Shown here: positions 39,934 to 48,252 of the stretch, piece by piece | Numbering within the stretch: the first letter of the stretch is position 1 | Layout: each line of letters opens with the position of its first letter | Origin: Carideicomes alvinocaridis | Lineage (GTDB): Bacteria; Pseudomonadota; Alphaproteobacteria; Rhodobacterales; Rhodobacteraceae | Assembly: GCA_005473895.2 (NCBI GenBank) | Contig: SRJI02000032.1 | Location: 1 to 50,277 of the forward strand | Reading direction: 5' to 3' | DNA: 50,277 nt | The notes under the pieces: generated by a model | The model's database searches: none | What the model was told of the DNA's origin: nothing | Seen by the model: the letters and a program-made list of their open reading frames with translations, nothing else | Program-made: the position numbers and the translations under genes

Positions 39934-40943
39934 AGCGACGCTCCGACCATGCGCGCCCCGACCATGCGCGCCACGTCCACAAGGCGATGCGCATAGCCCA
40001 TCTCGTTGTCGTACCAGGCGTAGATCTTCACCTGCGTGCCACCCACCACCATGGTCGAGGGCGCGTCCACGATGGAGGATCGCGTGTCGTTCACGTAATC
40101 GGCCGAGACGAGCGGCCGGGTCTCGAAGCCCAGCACGCCCTTCAGCGGCCCGGCGGCGGCACGGGCGAGCATGGCGTTCACCTCCTCCGCCGTGGTCGCG
40201 CGCGCCACCTCGAAGACGCAGTCGGTGAGCGAGGCGTTGAGCAGCGGCACGCGCACCGCATGGCCGTTCAGCCGCCCCTCCAGCTCGGGAAAGATCGCCG
40301 TGATCGCCCTGGCCGATCCGGTGGTGGTCGGGATCAGCGAATTCAGCGCGGAGCGGGCGCGCCGAAGGTCCTTGGCGGGCCGGTCCACGATGGTCTGCGT
40401 GTTGGTGACATCGTGGATCGTGGTGATCGACCCGTGCCGGATGCCCAGCCCCTCGTGGATCACCTTGACCACCGGCGCGAGGCAATTGGTCGTGCAGCTT
40501 GCCGCCGTGACGATGTCATGCGCCGCCGGGTCATAGGCCGCGTCGTTGACGCCGTGGACGATGTTCACCGTCCGGCCGTCCTTGACCGGCGCGCTGACCA
40601 CCACCTTCTTCACGCCACCCGCGAAATAGGGGGCGAGCTTTGCCTCGGACTTGAAGACGCCGGTGCAGTCGATGACCACGTCGATCCCGTCGAGCAGCAG
40701 ATCCTCGATCCGGGTCGCGCCATGGACCGGCAGGCGCCGGCCGTCGATCGTCACGCTCTCGCCGTCGGCCGCGAAGTCGGCCTCCCACCGGCCGTGGACG
40801 CTGTCGAATTCCAGCAAATGCGCATGCATCTCCGGATCGCCCACCGCATCGTTGATCCAGGCGATTTGTGCGCCGCTTTCCAGCAACGGCCGGAGCGCCA
40901 GCTTGCCGATGCGGCCCAGTCCGTTCAGTGCGTAGGTCGTCAT
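39930..40943 (-). CDS. Arsenic-associated glyceraldehyde-3-phosphate dehydrogenase
   Basis: 337 residues, full-length GAPDH. N-terminal Rossmann start [11 protein letters not shown], the catalytic Cys in [10 protein letters not shown], the His in the H-D-V-T-N-T-Q-T region and the W-Y-D-N-E-M-G-Y C-terminal signature are all present. Overlapping both arsRC (ATGA) and arsJ (GTGA), it is the dedicated enzyme that uses arsenate in place of phosphate to give 1-arseno-3-phosphoglycerate for ArsJ. A housekeeping role is less likely in this setting. Confidence 0.93.
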   Translation of the reverse strand: MTTYALNGLGRIGKLALRPLLESGAQIAWINDAVGDPEMHAHLLEFDSVHGRWEADFAADGESVTIDGRRLPVHGATRIEDLLLDGIDVVIDCTGVFKSEAKLAPYFAGGVKKVVVSAPVKDGRTVNIVHGVNDAAYDPAAHDIVTAASCTTNCLAPVVKVIHEGLGIRHGSITTIHDVTNTQTIVDRPAKDLRRARSALNSLIPTTTGSARAITAIFPELEGRLNGHAVRVPLLNASLTDCVFEVARATTAEEVNAMLARAAAGPLKGVLGFETRPLVSADYVNDTRSSIVDAPSTMVVGGTQVKIYAWYDNEMGYAHRLVDVARMVGARMVGASL

Positions 40944-41782
40944 GCCATGTCCTTGTTCTGCGCGCCGATCTCGTCCACGGCCCGTTGCAGCGCGGCGCGG
41001 TCGAGCGCGGCCGGGTCGAGCGCGGCGAATTGCTCGATCCGCCTGCGCAGCGCGCCGTAGCATCGGCGGAAGGCGAGGCTCTTCTCCGCCTCCGTGCCCG
41101 TGGCCCTGACCGGGTCTGGCTGCCCCCAATGGGACGTGACCGGCTGCCCTGGCCAGGCCGGGCAATCCTCGTTGGCCGCGCGGTCGCAGACGGTGAACAC
41201 GAAATCGAGATGCGGCGCGTCCCTGCCCCGGAACTCTTCGATGGTCTTGGCCCGCAGCCCCGAGACGTCATGCCCGTTTGCCTCCAGCACCCGGAGCGCC
41301 ATGGGGTTGAGCTCCGAGTAAGGCCGCGTCCCGGCCGAGTGGGCGCGGAACCGGTCGCCCCCGAGATCGCGCAGCAGCGCCTCGGCAAAGATCGAACGGG
41401 CGGAATTCCCCGTGCAGATGAAGAGCACGTCATAGGTCCTTGATGCCATGGGCGTTTCCCCCGTCGGAGGTATTCCCGGAAGCGTCGGGCAAAGCTCGGC
41501 CCGGCCCCGGCAGCAATCGGCGAAGAGGAAGGACATGAGGCCCCCCGCTCGGTCCATATCCACCCGGTAGAGCAGCGACCGGCCCTGCCGCGCCTGGAGG
41601 ATCAAGCCCGCATGGCGCAACTCGTTGAGGTAGGAGGAGAGTGTGTTCTGCCGCACGCCCAGCGTCTCGGCAATCTCGCCCGCCGGAAGCTCGTCCGGGT
41701 AGCGCCGCACCAGCAGCCGGAACAGCGCGAGGCGCTGCGGATGGGCGAGTGCGGCCAGTTGATCGACATGCGTTGATTCCAT
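40940..41782 (-). CDS. ArsR-ArsC fusion: arsenic repressor with arsenate reductase domain
   Basis: 280 residues. Residues 1-100 are an ArsR-type winged helix ([25 protein letters not shown]). Cys90, Cys91 and Cys98 could form an As(III) site. Residues 112-280 are a low-molecular-weight phosphatase-type arsenate reductase with the P-loop C-T-G-N-S-A-R-S (Cys123) and a W-x-x-P-D-P segment near the Asp loop. The fusion couples sensing and arsenate reduction in one chain, as known in some alphaproteobacteria. First gene of the operon; it probably represses its own promoter. Confidence 0.92.
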   Translation of the reverse strand: MESTHVDQLAALAHPQRLALFRLLVRRYPDELPAGEIAETLGVRQNTLSSYLNELRHAGLILQARQGRSLLYRVDMDRAGGLMSFLFADCCRGRAELCPTLPGIPPTGETPMASRTYDVLFICTGNSARSIFAEALLRDLGGDRFRAHSAGTRPYSELNPMALRVLEANGHDVSGLRAKTIEEFRGRDAPHLDFVFTVCDRAANEDCPAWPGQPVTSHWGQPDPVRATGTEAEKSLAFRRCYGALRRRIEQFAALDPAALDRAALQRAVDEIGAQNKDMA

Positions 41783-41803
41783 ATTTCTCGAATATACGAA
41801 ATA
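41782..41803 (-). promoter_or_regulatory. ArsR operator/promoter region
   Basis: Outer arms TATTTC and GAAATA enclose a near-palindrome TCGAATATACGA, immediately before the arsRC ATG. It is AT-rich and dyad-symmetric, as expected for an ArsR site. Confidence 0.65.
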
Positions 41804-41900
41804 ATGAATCGCCGCAAGCCGGCATCGCTACGCCCTGCGCGGATTATCCGCACGGTCCGACGCGTTGCCGGAGGTTCGGCCCGTCACCGCGGGTCGTGGC

Positions 41901-41973
41901 GCCGCGGGCGTCGGTGCCGGCGCCCGCGGCAGTCGCATGGCCCGGCCGGACGGAGGCATCTCCGCCCGGCCGG
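41901..41973. terminator. Two strong hairpins downstream of the DUF5602-like gene
   Basis: Stem GCCGCGGGCG/CGCCCGCGGC (41901-41930, 10-bp perfect), and a 14-bp stem with one mismatch at 41942-41955/41960-41973 with a GCAT loop. They separate this minus-strand unit from the ars promoter. Confidence 0.7.
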
Positions 41974-41979
41974 CGACCC

Positions 41980-42762
41980 TCAGTTTGTGGGCGCGGACAT
42001 CGCCTTGTCGCCCGGCATCCGCATCGCGAGATCGTCGATCGAGACCCGGTGCGTACCGGTCGCCGCATCGAAGGACACGCTCCAGGAATTGGGCAGCGAC
42101 ACCGCCTCGGCCACCAGTTCCGGTTGGCCGACCTTGCCGCCGAGTGCCCGGCCGGAGGTCAGCAGGTCCAGCGTCACCATCGGCTCGACGAAGGTGACCT
42201 CGCCGTCCCAGGCGCCGTAGATCAGCACGCCCTCGAAGGGCTGGCCCGAAAAGACCGGGTCCGTCGTGTCGACCCAGTGCTCGCCCATGGCCGGAATCGC
42301 CTCCACCACCGGCGGCGGCGCGTAATTCGCCGGCATGAAAGTGGGCGCGGGCCGGTTCGCGGCCTTCTCGTCGAAGCGCGGATCCGAGGGGTCGATCGCC
42401 ATCTGCTCCTCCTCGGTCGTCAGGTAGAAATGGACATCGAAATGCGGCGCGCCGAACAGCTCGGCCGGGGGGTGACCATGCGCCATCCAGTTGAGCGAGA
42501 CATGGTCGTAACCCGCATCGCTCGCCGCCTCGGGCAGCGGAATGTTGAGGTAGACATCGTCATGGCCGAGCGAGGCCAGGGCCTCGTGCGACATCTCCAC
42601 GCCGATGCGGGTGGCCAGGCCGTCGGCATTGGTCTCGGTGAAGGTGCGGACAGTGCCGTCGCCGAGGGGCTGTTCGGGGCCGAATTCGAGGCCCTGAGCC
42701 GCAGCGGCGAAGGGGGCGATGCCGGCGAGCAGCGCGGCACGAAGGATATGGGAACAGGTCAT
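41980..42762 (-). CDS. Exported protein, DUF5602/TTHB210-like
   Basis: 260 residues. A Sec signal ends around P-F-A-A-A-A-Q. The body is beta-rich with H-x-S-L-N-W-M-A-H-G-H-P-P and A-P-H-F-D-V-H-F-Y-L, a His-rich pattern that could bind metal and that I associate with the TTHB210/DUF5602 group. Periplasmic or secreted; no known enzyme activity. It follows the FAD oxidase gene by 71 bp, with a strong hairpin in the gap that may lower its expression relative to the oxidase, or mark a processing point. Confidence 0.75.
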   Translation of the reverse strand: MTCSHILRAALLAGIAPFAAAAQGLEFGPEQPLGDGTVRTFTETNADGLATRIGVEMSHEALASLGHDDVYLNIPLPEAASDAGYDHVSLNWMAHGHPPAELFGAPHFDVHFYLTTEEEQMAIDPSDPRFDEKAANRPAPTFMPANYAPPPVVEAIPAMGEHWVDTTDPVFSGQPFEGVLIYGAWDGEVTFVEPMVTLDLLTSGRALGGKVGQPELVAEAVSLPNSWSVSFDAATGTHRVSIDDLAMRMPGDKAMSAPTN

Positions 42763-42800
42763 ATGCGTTACTCCAGGTTCAGGTTTCCAGGGTGGTCACA

Positions 42801-42824
42801 CCGCGGGCCGCTGACGGCCCGCGG
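42801..42824 (-). terminator. Hairpin between FAD oxidase and DUF5602-like genes
   Basis: Perfect 10-bp stem CCGCGGGCCG/CGGCCCGCGG with a CTGA loop, 10 bp beyond the oxidase stop. No U-run; attenuator or full terminator. Confidence 0.55.
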
Positions 42825-42833
42825 CAATCTCGG

Positions 42834-44189
42834 TCACTCCGCGGCCACGGCGGCCGGCCAGCTGCGCCGGTGGAACAGGCCCGCGGGGTCGTAACGGCGG
42901 CGCAGGATGGCAAGCCGCTCCGCCGCCTCCGCGCTCAGGGTCCGCAGCGCCCGGTCCGGCCGGTCGAGATCGGCCTCGCCGACATAGGCGCCGGTGCAGA
43001 GGGGCGTCAGACGGTCGATCCCGGCACGCAGCCAGCCGGTATTCTCGGCATCGTCCTCTTCGTCCGCCCAGATCGCGTAGAGCGCCCCGAAGACACGGCC
43101 GTGGCGCGAAAAGGCGGCGGTCTCGGGGGTGGTCACGGCGTTGGATCGCAGCACGGCGAGCGCCATGCTGTCCCCGGAGGGGGCCTGCGCCATGGTCTTC
43201 ACGATCCGTCCCAGGATTTCGCCGTAGCCCGCCTCGGACCAGGCCGAGTCGACGGCATAGCGCCGGCCCTTGGGCATCGACGGGTCGGAGGCCTCGTAGA
43301 GGGCCGCGAAGGGCGCCGGCATCGGCCCGATCACCTGCAGCGCCTCGGGCGCCCCCACGGCAAGCGCCGCGTGGATGGTTCCGGCCTCGGCCTCGGTACC
43401 GGCAAACACAGTGGCGATCGCGGCCAGGACCGGGCCGTCCGGGCCGGGCGTGACCTTGGTGGTGAACTCCACGCTGGCCGGGGCCTTGGCCATCACCGTT
43501 TCGGCCCAGTGGGCAACCGCCAGGGCGGCCGAGGCCGGGTAGACGCGGATCGCCGTTGTGATCGCCCTGCGCGCCGGCTGCAGCGTCAGGTGGTAGGCGG
43601 TCACGACGCCGAAGAAGTCCGGCCCCGCGCCACGGGCGGCCCAGTAGACCTCGGCGTGATCGGTGGCATTGGCGGTCACCAGGCTGCCATCGGCAAGCAC
43701 GACCTCCACGGCCGTCACCGAGAAACAGGCAAAGCCCCACTCGGCCGAGTTCCAGCCCACGCCGCCGCCAAGCAGGTAGCCCGACATCGGGACGCTGCCG
43801 CAATGGCCGAGCGGGAAGGCGAGTCCGTGCCGCTCCAGCGCCGCGGCCATGCGGAGGTTGGTCACCGCCGGCTCCACCCGGGCGGTCCGCCGCCCGACAT
43901 CGAGCGTCAGCCCGTCGAGGGCGCCGAGGTCGATCACCATGTCGGCCTGCGCCGCGATGCCGGTGAACTGGTGCCCGCCGCCGCGCGGCGAGACGGTCAG
44001 CCCGTTGCCGGCGGCAAAGCGGATCGCCTCGGCCACGTCTTCGGCACAGGCGGCCCGCACGATGAGCCGGGCGCGGCGGGCAGGCTTGCGCCCGTTCCAG
44101 ATCAGCGCGTCGCTCTCGGCGGCATGTCGGGGCTCGAGGGATGTAATGAGGGCCCCGCGGAGGCGGTTCTGTAGAATTTCTGTATGCAT
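42834..44189 (-). CDS. FAD-linked oxidoreductase with berberine-bridge (BBE) C-terminus
   Basis: 451 residues from the ATG at 44189 (the frame to 44318 is leader). PCMH-type FAD domain: V-S-P-R-G-G-G-H-Q-F-T-G, with the conserved His beside the G-G-G that can bind FAD covalently. L-G-H-C-G-S-V-P-M-S-G-Y-L-L-G-G-G-V-G-W follows, where the Cys fits the second (6-S-cysteinyl) flavin link of bicovalent enzymes. The BBE tail ends R-Y-D-P-A-G-L-F. Bicovalent family members oxidise sugars or large substrates with O2. No signal peptide. The substrate is unknown. Confidence 0.88.
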   Translation of the reverse strand: MHTEILQNRLRGALITSLEPRHAAESDALIWNGRKPARRARLIVRAACAEDVAEAIRFAAGNGLTVSPRGGGHQFTGIAAQADMVIDLGALDGLTLDVGRRTARVEPAVTNLRMAAALERHGLAFPLGHCGSVPMSGYLLGGGVGWNSAEWGFACFSVTAVEVVLADGSLVTANATDHAEVYWAARGAGPDFFGVVTAYHLTLQPARRAITTAIRVYPASAALAVAHWAETVMAKAPASVEFTTKVTPGPDGPVLAAIATVFAGTEAEAGTIHAALAVGAPEALQVIGPMPAPFAALYEASDPSMPKGRRYAVDSAWSEAGYGEILGRIVKTMAQAPSGDSMALAVLRSNAVTTPETAAFSRHGRVFGALYAIWADEEDDAENTGWLRAGIDRLTPLCTGAYVGEADLDRPDRALRTLSAEAAERLAILRRRYDPAGLFHRRSWPAAVAAE

Positions 44190-44439
44190 TGTCGTCTCTT
44201 TCGGACGGGTACGGCGAAAAGGCCGCCCCGTGTGGGTGGGTCGATGGCGGCGCGGACGCGCCGAAGACTTGGGTATTTGCGGGTGGCGCGGTGCCCTGCC
44301 TGAAATGCCGGCAGCCACCGCGTCCTGCGGCGGCTTATAGGGGCAGCCGGCGCGGAAGACTTGCTAAGTCTCGCCTACGGAAAGCCTAAATGAATGCTAA
44401 GAAATTGCTCACGGCCGGGGGGGGGCGTCAGGGGGGGTG

Positions 44440-45795
44440 TCAGGCCATCTCGGCCGGCTCGCCCTCGCCGGCATCCTCCAGCACCAGCCCGCACATGCTG
44501 ACGAGTCGGAAGCGCCCGCGCCCCGTCTTGTCGAGCCTCAGACACCTGCCCCGTTCCTCGAGCCGCCGGCGCAGCAGCACGAGCCGCGCATCGAGATTCT
44601 CCGCATGTCTGGGCAGCTTGAGCGACCGGTCGAGGCGCAGCTCCCTTGTGGTGAACTCGGTGCGCCCGGTCGCCGCCTGTTCCCGCAGGAGCCGCCAGAG
44701 GATCGCCCCCGCGACCCCCTTGATGAGGTATTCGTGGTCGATGAACACGCTGTCGTCGCGCCGGTAATGGCGCACGCAGAGAGTCGTGGCGGGGGCCGCG
44801 GCAGGTTCCGCGGCGGGCGGCGCCTCCTCGGTCTCCTCCTCGCCGAGCAGCACCATCATCGCACCGAGCTGACTGGCGACGAGGACCATGGCGTCCTCGC
44901 ATTCGTGGTCGAAGCGCAGCACCTCGTCCGATTCGGCAAACAGCACGCCCAGTACCCGGTTCGCCGCCATCACCGGCACGGCGATCTGGCTGTGCGGCGT
45001 TCCGAGCCCGGGAAAGCTCACCCCGTCCGGCGACTCGGCCAGAAGCCCCGCGCTGCGCGCCGCGGCTCCGAGCGCGGCGCCGTAGCGGTAATCGGCGCTG
45101 AAATGCCCGATCCGGATCGGCACGCCCTCGCGCGCGGCGACGCCGATCACCCCCTCGCCCGGCAGGATCTCGGCGCCGACACCCGAGACCGCGTAACCGC
45201 GCGACCCCAGGGCAAAGAGCCGGCCATCGTTCTCGGCCAGCAGGATCATCGCGTTGGAGATGCCCAGGTGCCGCGTCATCCCGTCCAGCGCGGCCTCGGT
45301 CAGCTCGTCGAAATCGCGGCAGCGGGCCAGCGCCTCGACGCAGGACCGCGCCGCCGAGAGAAGCGATATCCCCCGGCAGGAGGGGGCGAGGCTTGGCGGG
45401 GCCACCTCCTCGATCCCTGCGACGCGAAAGATGTCGGCGCCCAGAAGGCGAAAGACCTTCTCCAGCCCGTGATGCGAGGCGATGCCGGCCAGCCTCGCCT
45501 TCATCTTTTCGAAAAGCGGCCCGGAGCTGCGCGTCTCCACGTGGTCGAGCTCCAGCCGGTAGACGGCCAGCGATTGCGGGTCGAGCAGAAGGACGCTCGC
45601 CTGCCGGGTCGCCAGCAGGTTCGCCCGCGTCTTGTTGAAGAATTGGTAGGACAGCGCGACATGTTCGTCATCGACCCAGTGGACCTGGCTGATCATCGAG
45701 GCGTTGGGCAACCCGTCGAGGTCGCAGGTCCCGAGCATGGAGGCCGAGATGCCCTCCATCGCGCCGCGCAGGGCGCGCAGCTCGGGCGCGCTCAT
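44440..45795 (-). CDS. FMN-split-barrel / GAF / winged-helix sensor protein
   Basis: 451 residues in three parts. Residues 1-130 are a pyridoxamine-phosphate-oxidase-like split barrel (L-G-T-C-D-L-D-G-L-P-N-A-S; L-S-Y-Q-F-F-N-K-T-R-A-N). Residues 150-320 are a GAF domain (R-D-F-D-E-L-T; I-A-V-P-V-M-A-A-N-R-V-L-G-V-L-F). Residues 355-445 look like an OmpR-style winged helix (F-T-T-R-E-L-R-L-D; L-L-R-R-R-L-E-E-R-G-R). That suggests a redox or flavin sensor that binds DNA. The ATG overlaps the upstream stop as ATGA, and that gene also appears to encode a split barrel, so the two may act together. Confidence 0.75.
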   Translation of the reverse strand: MSAPELRALRGAMEGISASMLGTCDLDGLPNASMISQVHWVDDEHVALSYQFFNKTRANLLATRQASVLLLDPQSLAVYRLELDHVETRSSGPLFEKMKARLAGIASHHGLEKVFRLLGADIFRVAGIEEVAPPSLAPSCRGISLLSAARSCVEALARCRDFDELTEAALDGMTRHLGISNAMILLAENDGRLFALGSRGYAVSGVGAEILPGEGVIGVAAREGVPIRIGHFSADYRYGAALGAAARSAGLLAESPDGVSFPGLGTPHSQIAVPVMAANRVLGVLFAESDEVLRFDHECEDAMVLVASQLGAMMVLLGEEETEEAPPAAEPAAAPATTLCVRHYRRDDSVFIDHEYLIKGVAGAILWRLLREQAATGRTEFTTRELRLDRSLKLPRHAENLDARLVLLRRRLEERGRCLRLDKTGRGRFRLVSMCGLVLEDAGEGEPAEMA

Positions 45796-46328
45796 CTCTC
45801 CAGCTCCGCGCCGGCGCCCGGGCCGGGGGTCTGGGTGAAGACGCGCTCGGGCCGGAAGACGAGCGAGATCAGGTCGGTCGCGTGACAGCCGGCATAGGCC
45901 TCGGCCTGCAGACGGGTGTAACCCAGCTCCATCAGCTCCTCGGCGAGAATGGCGCTTTGCCGGGCCGCTTCGCCGTGGTCGTCGGGCGCAGCGTCGCCGA
46001 GGCGGGCGCGCAGGGTCTTCAGCTGGATCGACCGGTGATCCCGCGCCCGGGTGAATGTCGCGGCCAGGGCGCTGCCATGCCGCACCGCCTCCACCAGCGG
46101 CAGGTTCGCGCCTTGCGACAGCAGGACGCGCAGCTCTGCCATGTCGCGCACCCGGCAGGCGACGCCGACCCCGATGACCGGCCGCCCCGCCACACTCCTG
46201 GCGCAAAGCGTGACCGAGACGCCCCCCTGCAGAAAGGCCACGAGATGGGCGGGCAAAAGATGCGAATGATCGGCCTGGCGCCAGGAGTCCTGGTCGTCGA
46301 CGGGCGTCGCATAAGCTGTCTTGGACAC
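45792..46328 (-). CDS. FMN-split-barrel-like hypothetical protein
   Basis: 178 residues from a GTG with a weak ribosome site. The first 120 residues (L-P-A-H-L-V-A-F-L-Q-G-G-V-S-V-T-L-C-A-R; G-V-G-V-A-C-R-V) look like a pyridoxamine-phosphate-oxidase fold. The C-terminal 60 residues are helical. Overlap with the downstream sensor gene (ATGA) implies a shared function, for example as its flavin or ligand partner. The family assignment is by pattern only. Confidence 0.6.
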   Translation of the reverse strand: MSKTAYATPVDDQDSWRQADHSHLLPAHLVAFLQGGVSVTLCARSVAGRPVIGVGVACRVRDMAELRVLLSQGANLPLVEAVRHGSALAATFTRARDHRSIQLKTLRARLGDAAPDDHGEAARQSAILAEELMELGYTRLQAEAYAGCHATDLISLVFRPERVFTQTPGPGAGAELER

Positions 46329-46499
46329 TTTCGGATACCGGGATTTTTACGCCACCTTGCCTGATACCATTTTAGCACGAATCCTACCGTCACGAAGGAT
46401 TTTCGATGCAGGCGGCCCGGTCGGGCGGCCCCGCGCATGCGGCCCCCGGGGGGATCGCGGCGCGCGGCCTGGCGGATGATGCACGCGCGCGCCCCGCGC

Positions 46500-47321
46500 T
46501 CAGAGAAGCCCGGCCAACAGCGCCCCGCCCCAGAGGACCAGCGCCGCCCCGGCGACCCGGCTCACCACCTCTCCGAACGGGGTGAGCCGTTCGATCGCCA
46601 CGAAGGCCGTCAGCCCGACGATCCAGTAGAGGTTCATGATCCCGCCCACGAACAGCAGGGCCATCAGGAACCAGCAACAGGCGACGCAATAGGCGCCATG
46701 TTCCGCCCCCATCACGAAGGCACCCGACAGGCCGGGCCGTCTGCGCCGGGTGAGGAACTCCGCCGGCGAGCGGCAATGATGCAGGCAGGCGCTCTTGAGC
46801 GGCGTGAACTGGAAGAGGCCAGCGGCGATCAGCAGGAGCGCGCCGGGCGCGCTGCCGGTCAGGGTCATCATGCCGGGCGAGACCAGGCCCGCCGCTTCCA
46901 GCCCCCATTGCGCCGTACCCGCGAGGGCGGAGAACACCGCCCATATCGCCAGGTAGCCCAACAGAAACACCGCCGAGATCGCCGGCACCCTGCCCGCCGA
47001 GCCGCCCCGCCGCAGCAGCGCGCCGTATAGCAGCACGGTGGGCGAGACGCTCGGCAGCATCATGGCGATCATCATCACCCACCACATCAGGAAGATCAGG
47101 ACCGCGTAGCGCAGGGACCAGCCGACAGGCGCGTACATGTCGGCCATGTCGCCCATCCCGGGCATCGAGGTCATCTCGAGCGCCGACATGTTCATGCCGA
47201 CCCCGCTGACCGTGTAGAGCCAGGCGAGAAGGGCCAGGATGGCGAGGGCCGCCAGCAGGATCGCGCGGTCGCGCCGCAGCAGCCGCTCCGCCGCGCCTGG
47301 CGAAACCGACCCGGCGGCCAT
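46500..47321 (-). CDS. DUF2182 metal-binding integral membrane protein
   Basis: 273 residues with about seven membrane helices. Family marks: M-W-W-V-M-M-I-A-M-M-L-P-S-V-S-P, L-K-S-A-C-L-H-H-C-R-S-P, and H-G-A-Y-C-V-A-C-C-W; Met, His and Cys in the membrane suggest metal binding. ATG at 47321 overlaps the DUF1326 stop (TGATG); a GTG one codon earlier is also possible. The two families are commonly adjacent; the function is unresolved, with metal handling the usual suggestion. Confidence 0.9.
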   Translation of the reverse strand: MAAGSVSPGAAERLLRRDRAILLAALAILALLAWLYTVSGVGMNMSALEMTSMPGMGDMADMYAPVGWSLRYAVLIFLMWWVMMIAMMLPSVSPTVLLYGALLRRGGSAGRVPAISAVFLLGYLAIWAVFSALAGTAQWGLEAAGLVSPGMMTLTGSAPGALLLIAAGLFQFTPLKSACLHHCRSPAEFLTRRRRPGLSGAFVMGAEHGAYCVACCWFLMALLFVGGIMNLYWIVGLTAFVAIERLTPFGEVVSRVAGAALVLWGGALLAGLL

Positions 47322-47962
47322 CACGCGGCCGCCTCTAGCACTCCGCTGTTGGAGAGGTGAATTTCGACCATGTGGACATGCGTGTCCTTGTTGGCCTTCA
47401 GTTCGATCTCTCCGCTGGTTTTGGTCGTGCCCTTCGCCATCTCGGCCACGTGGAATTCAAAGCCGTGCGGCAGGTTGATCCGCGCCCTGTGTTCCTGTCC
47501 GCTCACCGGGTTGATGATCGGGCCGGCCTCCGTCTCGAAGACGCCGGGGATCTTCACGCGTCCCTTGCGGGTCTCCATGTCCATGTCGATCTCGATCGGC
47601 TTGTAGAGGGTCTCGAGCTTGTGGGGGCTCATGGCGGAAAAGACCCACCACATCGTCGCCATCTCGTCGGTGTCTTCGCCGGTCATGATCTTGAAGAGCG
47701 CCTCCCTCTGCTCGGGCGAGGCCTTCTCGTCGATGATGATCTGCATGGTGCCGTCGCCCTCGTGGATCGCCCCGGGCCAGCGCACGACCAGGGCGGATTT
47801 CGTGCCGCTCAGATCGGTGTCGCCATAATGGCCCTTGTCGAATTCGAAGGTCGCAACGGCTTCGCAGTTTCCGTGCGTCGGGAGCGCCATGAATTGGCAA
47901 GGGCATCCCGTCGCGCAATTGCAGTTGGCCAGCTCGTGACCATGAAGTTCCCAGGAAGTCAT
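47321..47962 (-). CDS. DUF1326 family protein
   Basis: 213 residues, cytoplasmic by sequence. The N-terminus carries the family's Cys cluster A-N-C-N-C-A-T-G-C-P-C-Q-F, a probable metal site, followed by a beta-rich body (T-M-W-W-V-F-S-A-M-S-P-H; H-G-F-E-F-H-V-A). AAGGAA precedes the ATG at 47962. It is coupled by TGATG to DUF2182, so the soluble protein probably delivers to or receives metal from the membrane protein (inference). Confidence 0.9.
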   Translation of the reverse strand: MTSWELHGHELANCNCATGCPCQFMALPTHGNCEAVATFEFDKGHYGDTDLSGTKSALVVRWPGAIHEGDGTMQIIIDEKASPEQREALFKIMTGEDTDEMATMWWVFSAMSPHKLETLYKPIEIDMDMETRKGRVKIPGVFETEAGPIINPVSGQEHRARINLPHGFEFHVAEMAKGTTKTSGEIELKANKDTHVHMVEIHLSNSGVLEAAA

Positions 47963-48057
47963 CTCGAAATTCCTTTCCCACTACATGCCTACGATACTTG
48001 ACGTAACGTTAACATAATCGCGCTCGAAATGCAGCAGAAATGACGAGCGGGGGCGCC

Positions 48058-48156
48058 ATGCGCTTCGCCTGGCTGGCCGATGTCATCCCCTTTCTAATTG
48101 TTTTCTCGCCCGAATTTCTGCTCATTGGCGGCCGGGTCGAGGTGGCCAGGGCGTGA
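48058..48156 (+). CDS. Possible 32-residue hydrophobic small protein
   Basis: A short frame beginning M-R-F-A-W-L-A-D-V-I-P-F-L-I-V-F, with one potential membrane helix and GAGCGGGG upstream. It lies in a 290-bp gap between operons that is AT-richer than its flanks. It could be chance. On the minus strand the same gap holds the DUF1326 promoter, with the palindrome TAACGTTA at 48004-48011. Confidence 0.2.
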   Translation: MRFAWLADVIPFLIVFSPEFLLIGGRVEVARA

Positions 48157-48252
48157 CTTACCACTACCGCCAGGGTGATTTTCTATCGGCCGCACTGATG
48201 AATATTTCCACGGCGACCTAGCGCCGCGCGACCGAAAGCCTGGCCCCGGGAC

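Noticed and set aside
39930-40943. Housekeeping glycolytic gapA
   Set aside because: Four-base overlaps with arsRC and arsJ mark it as the arsenic-dedicated enzyme.
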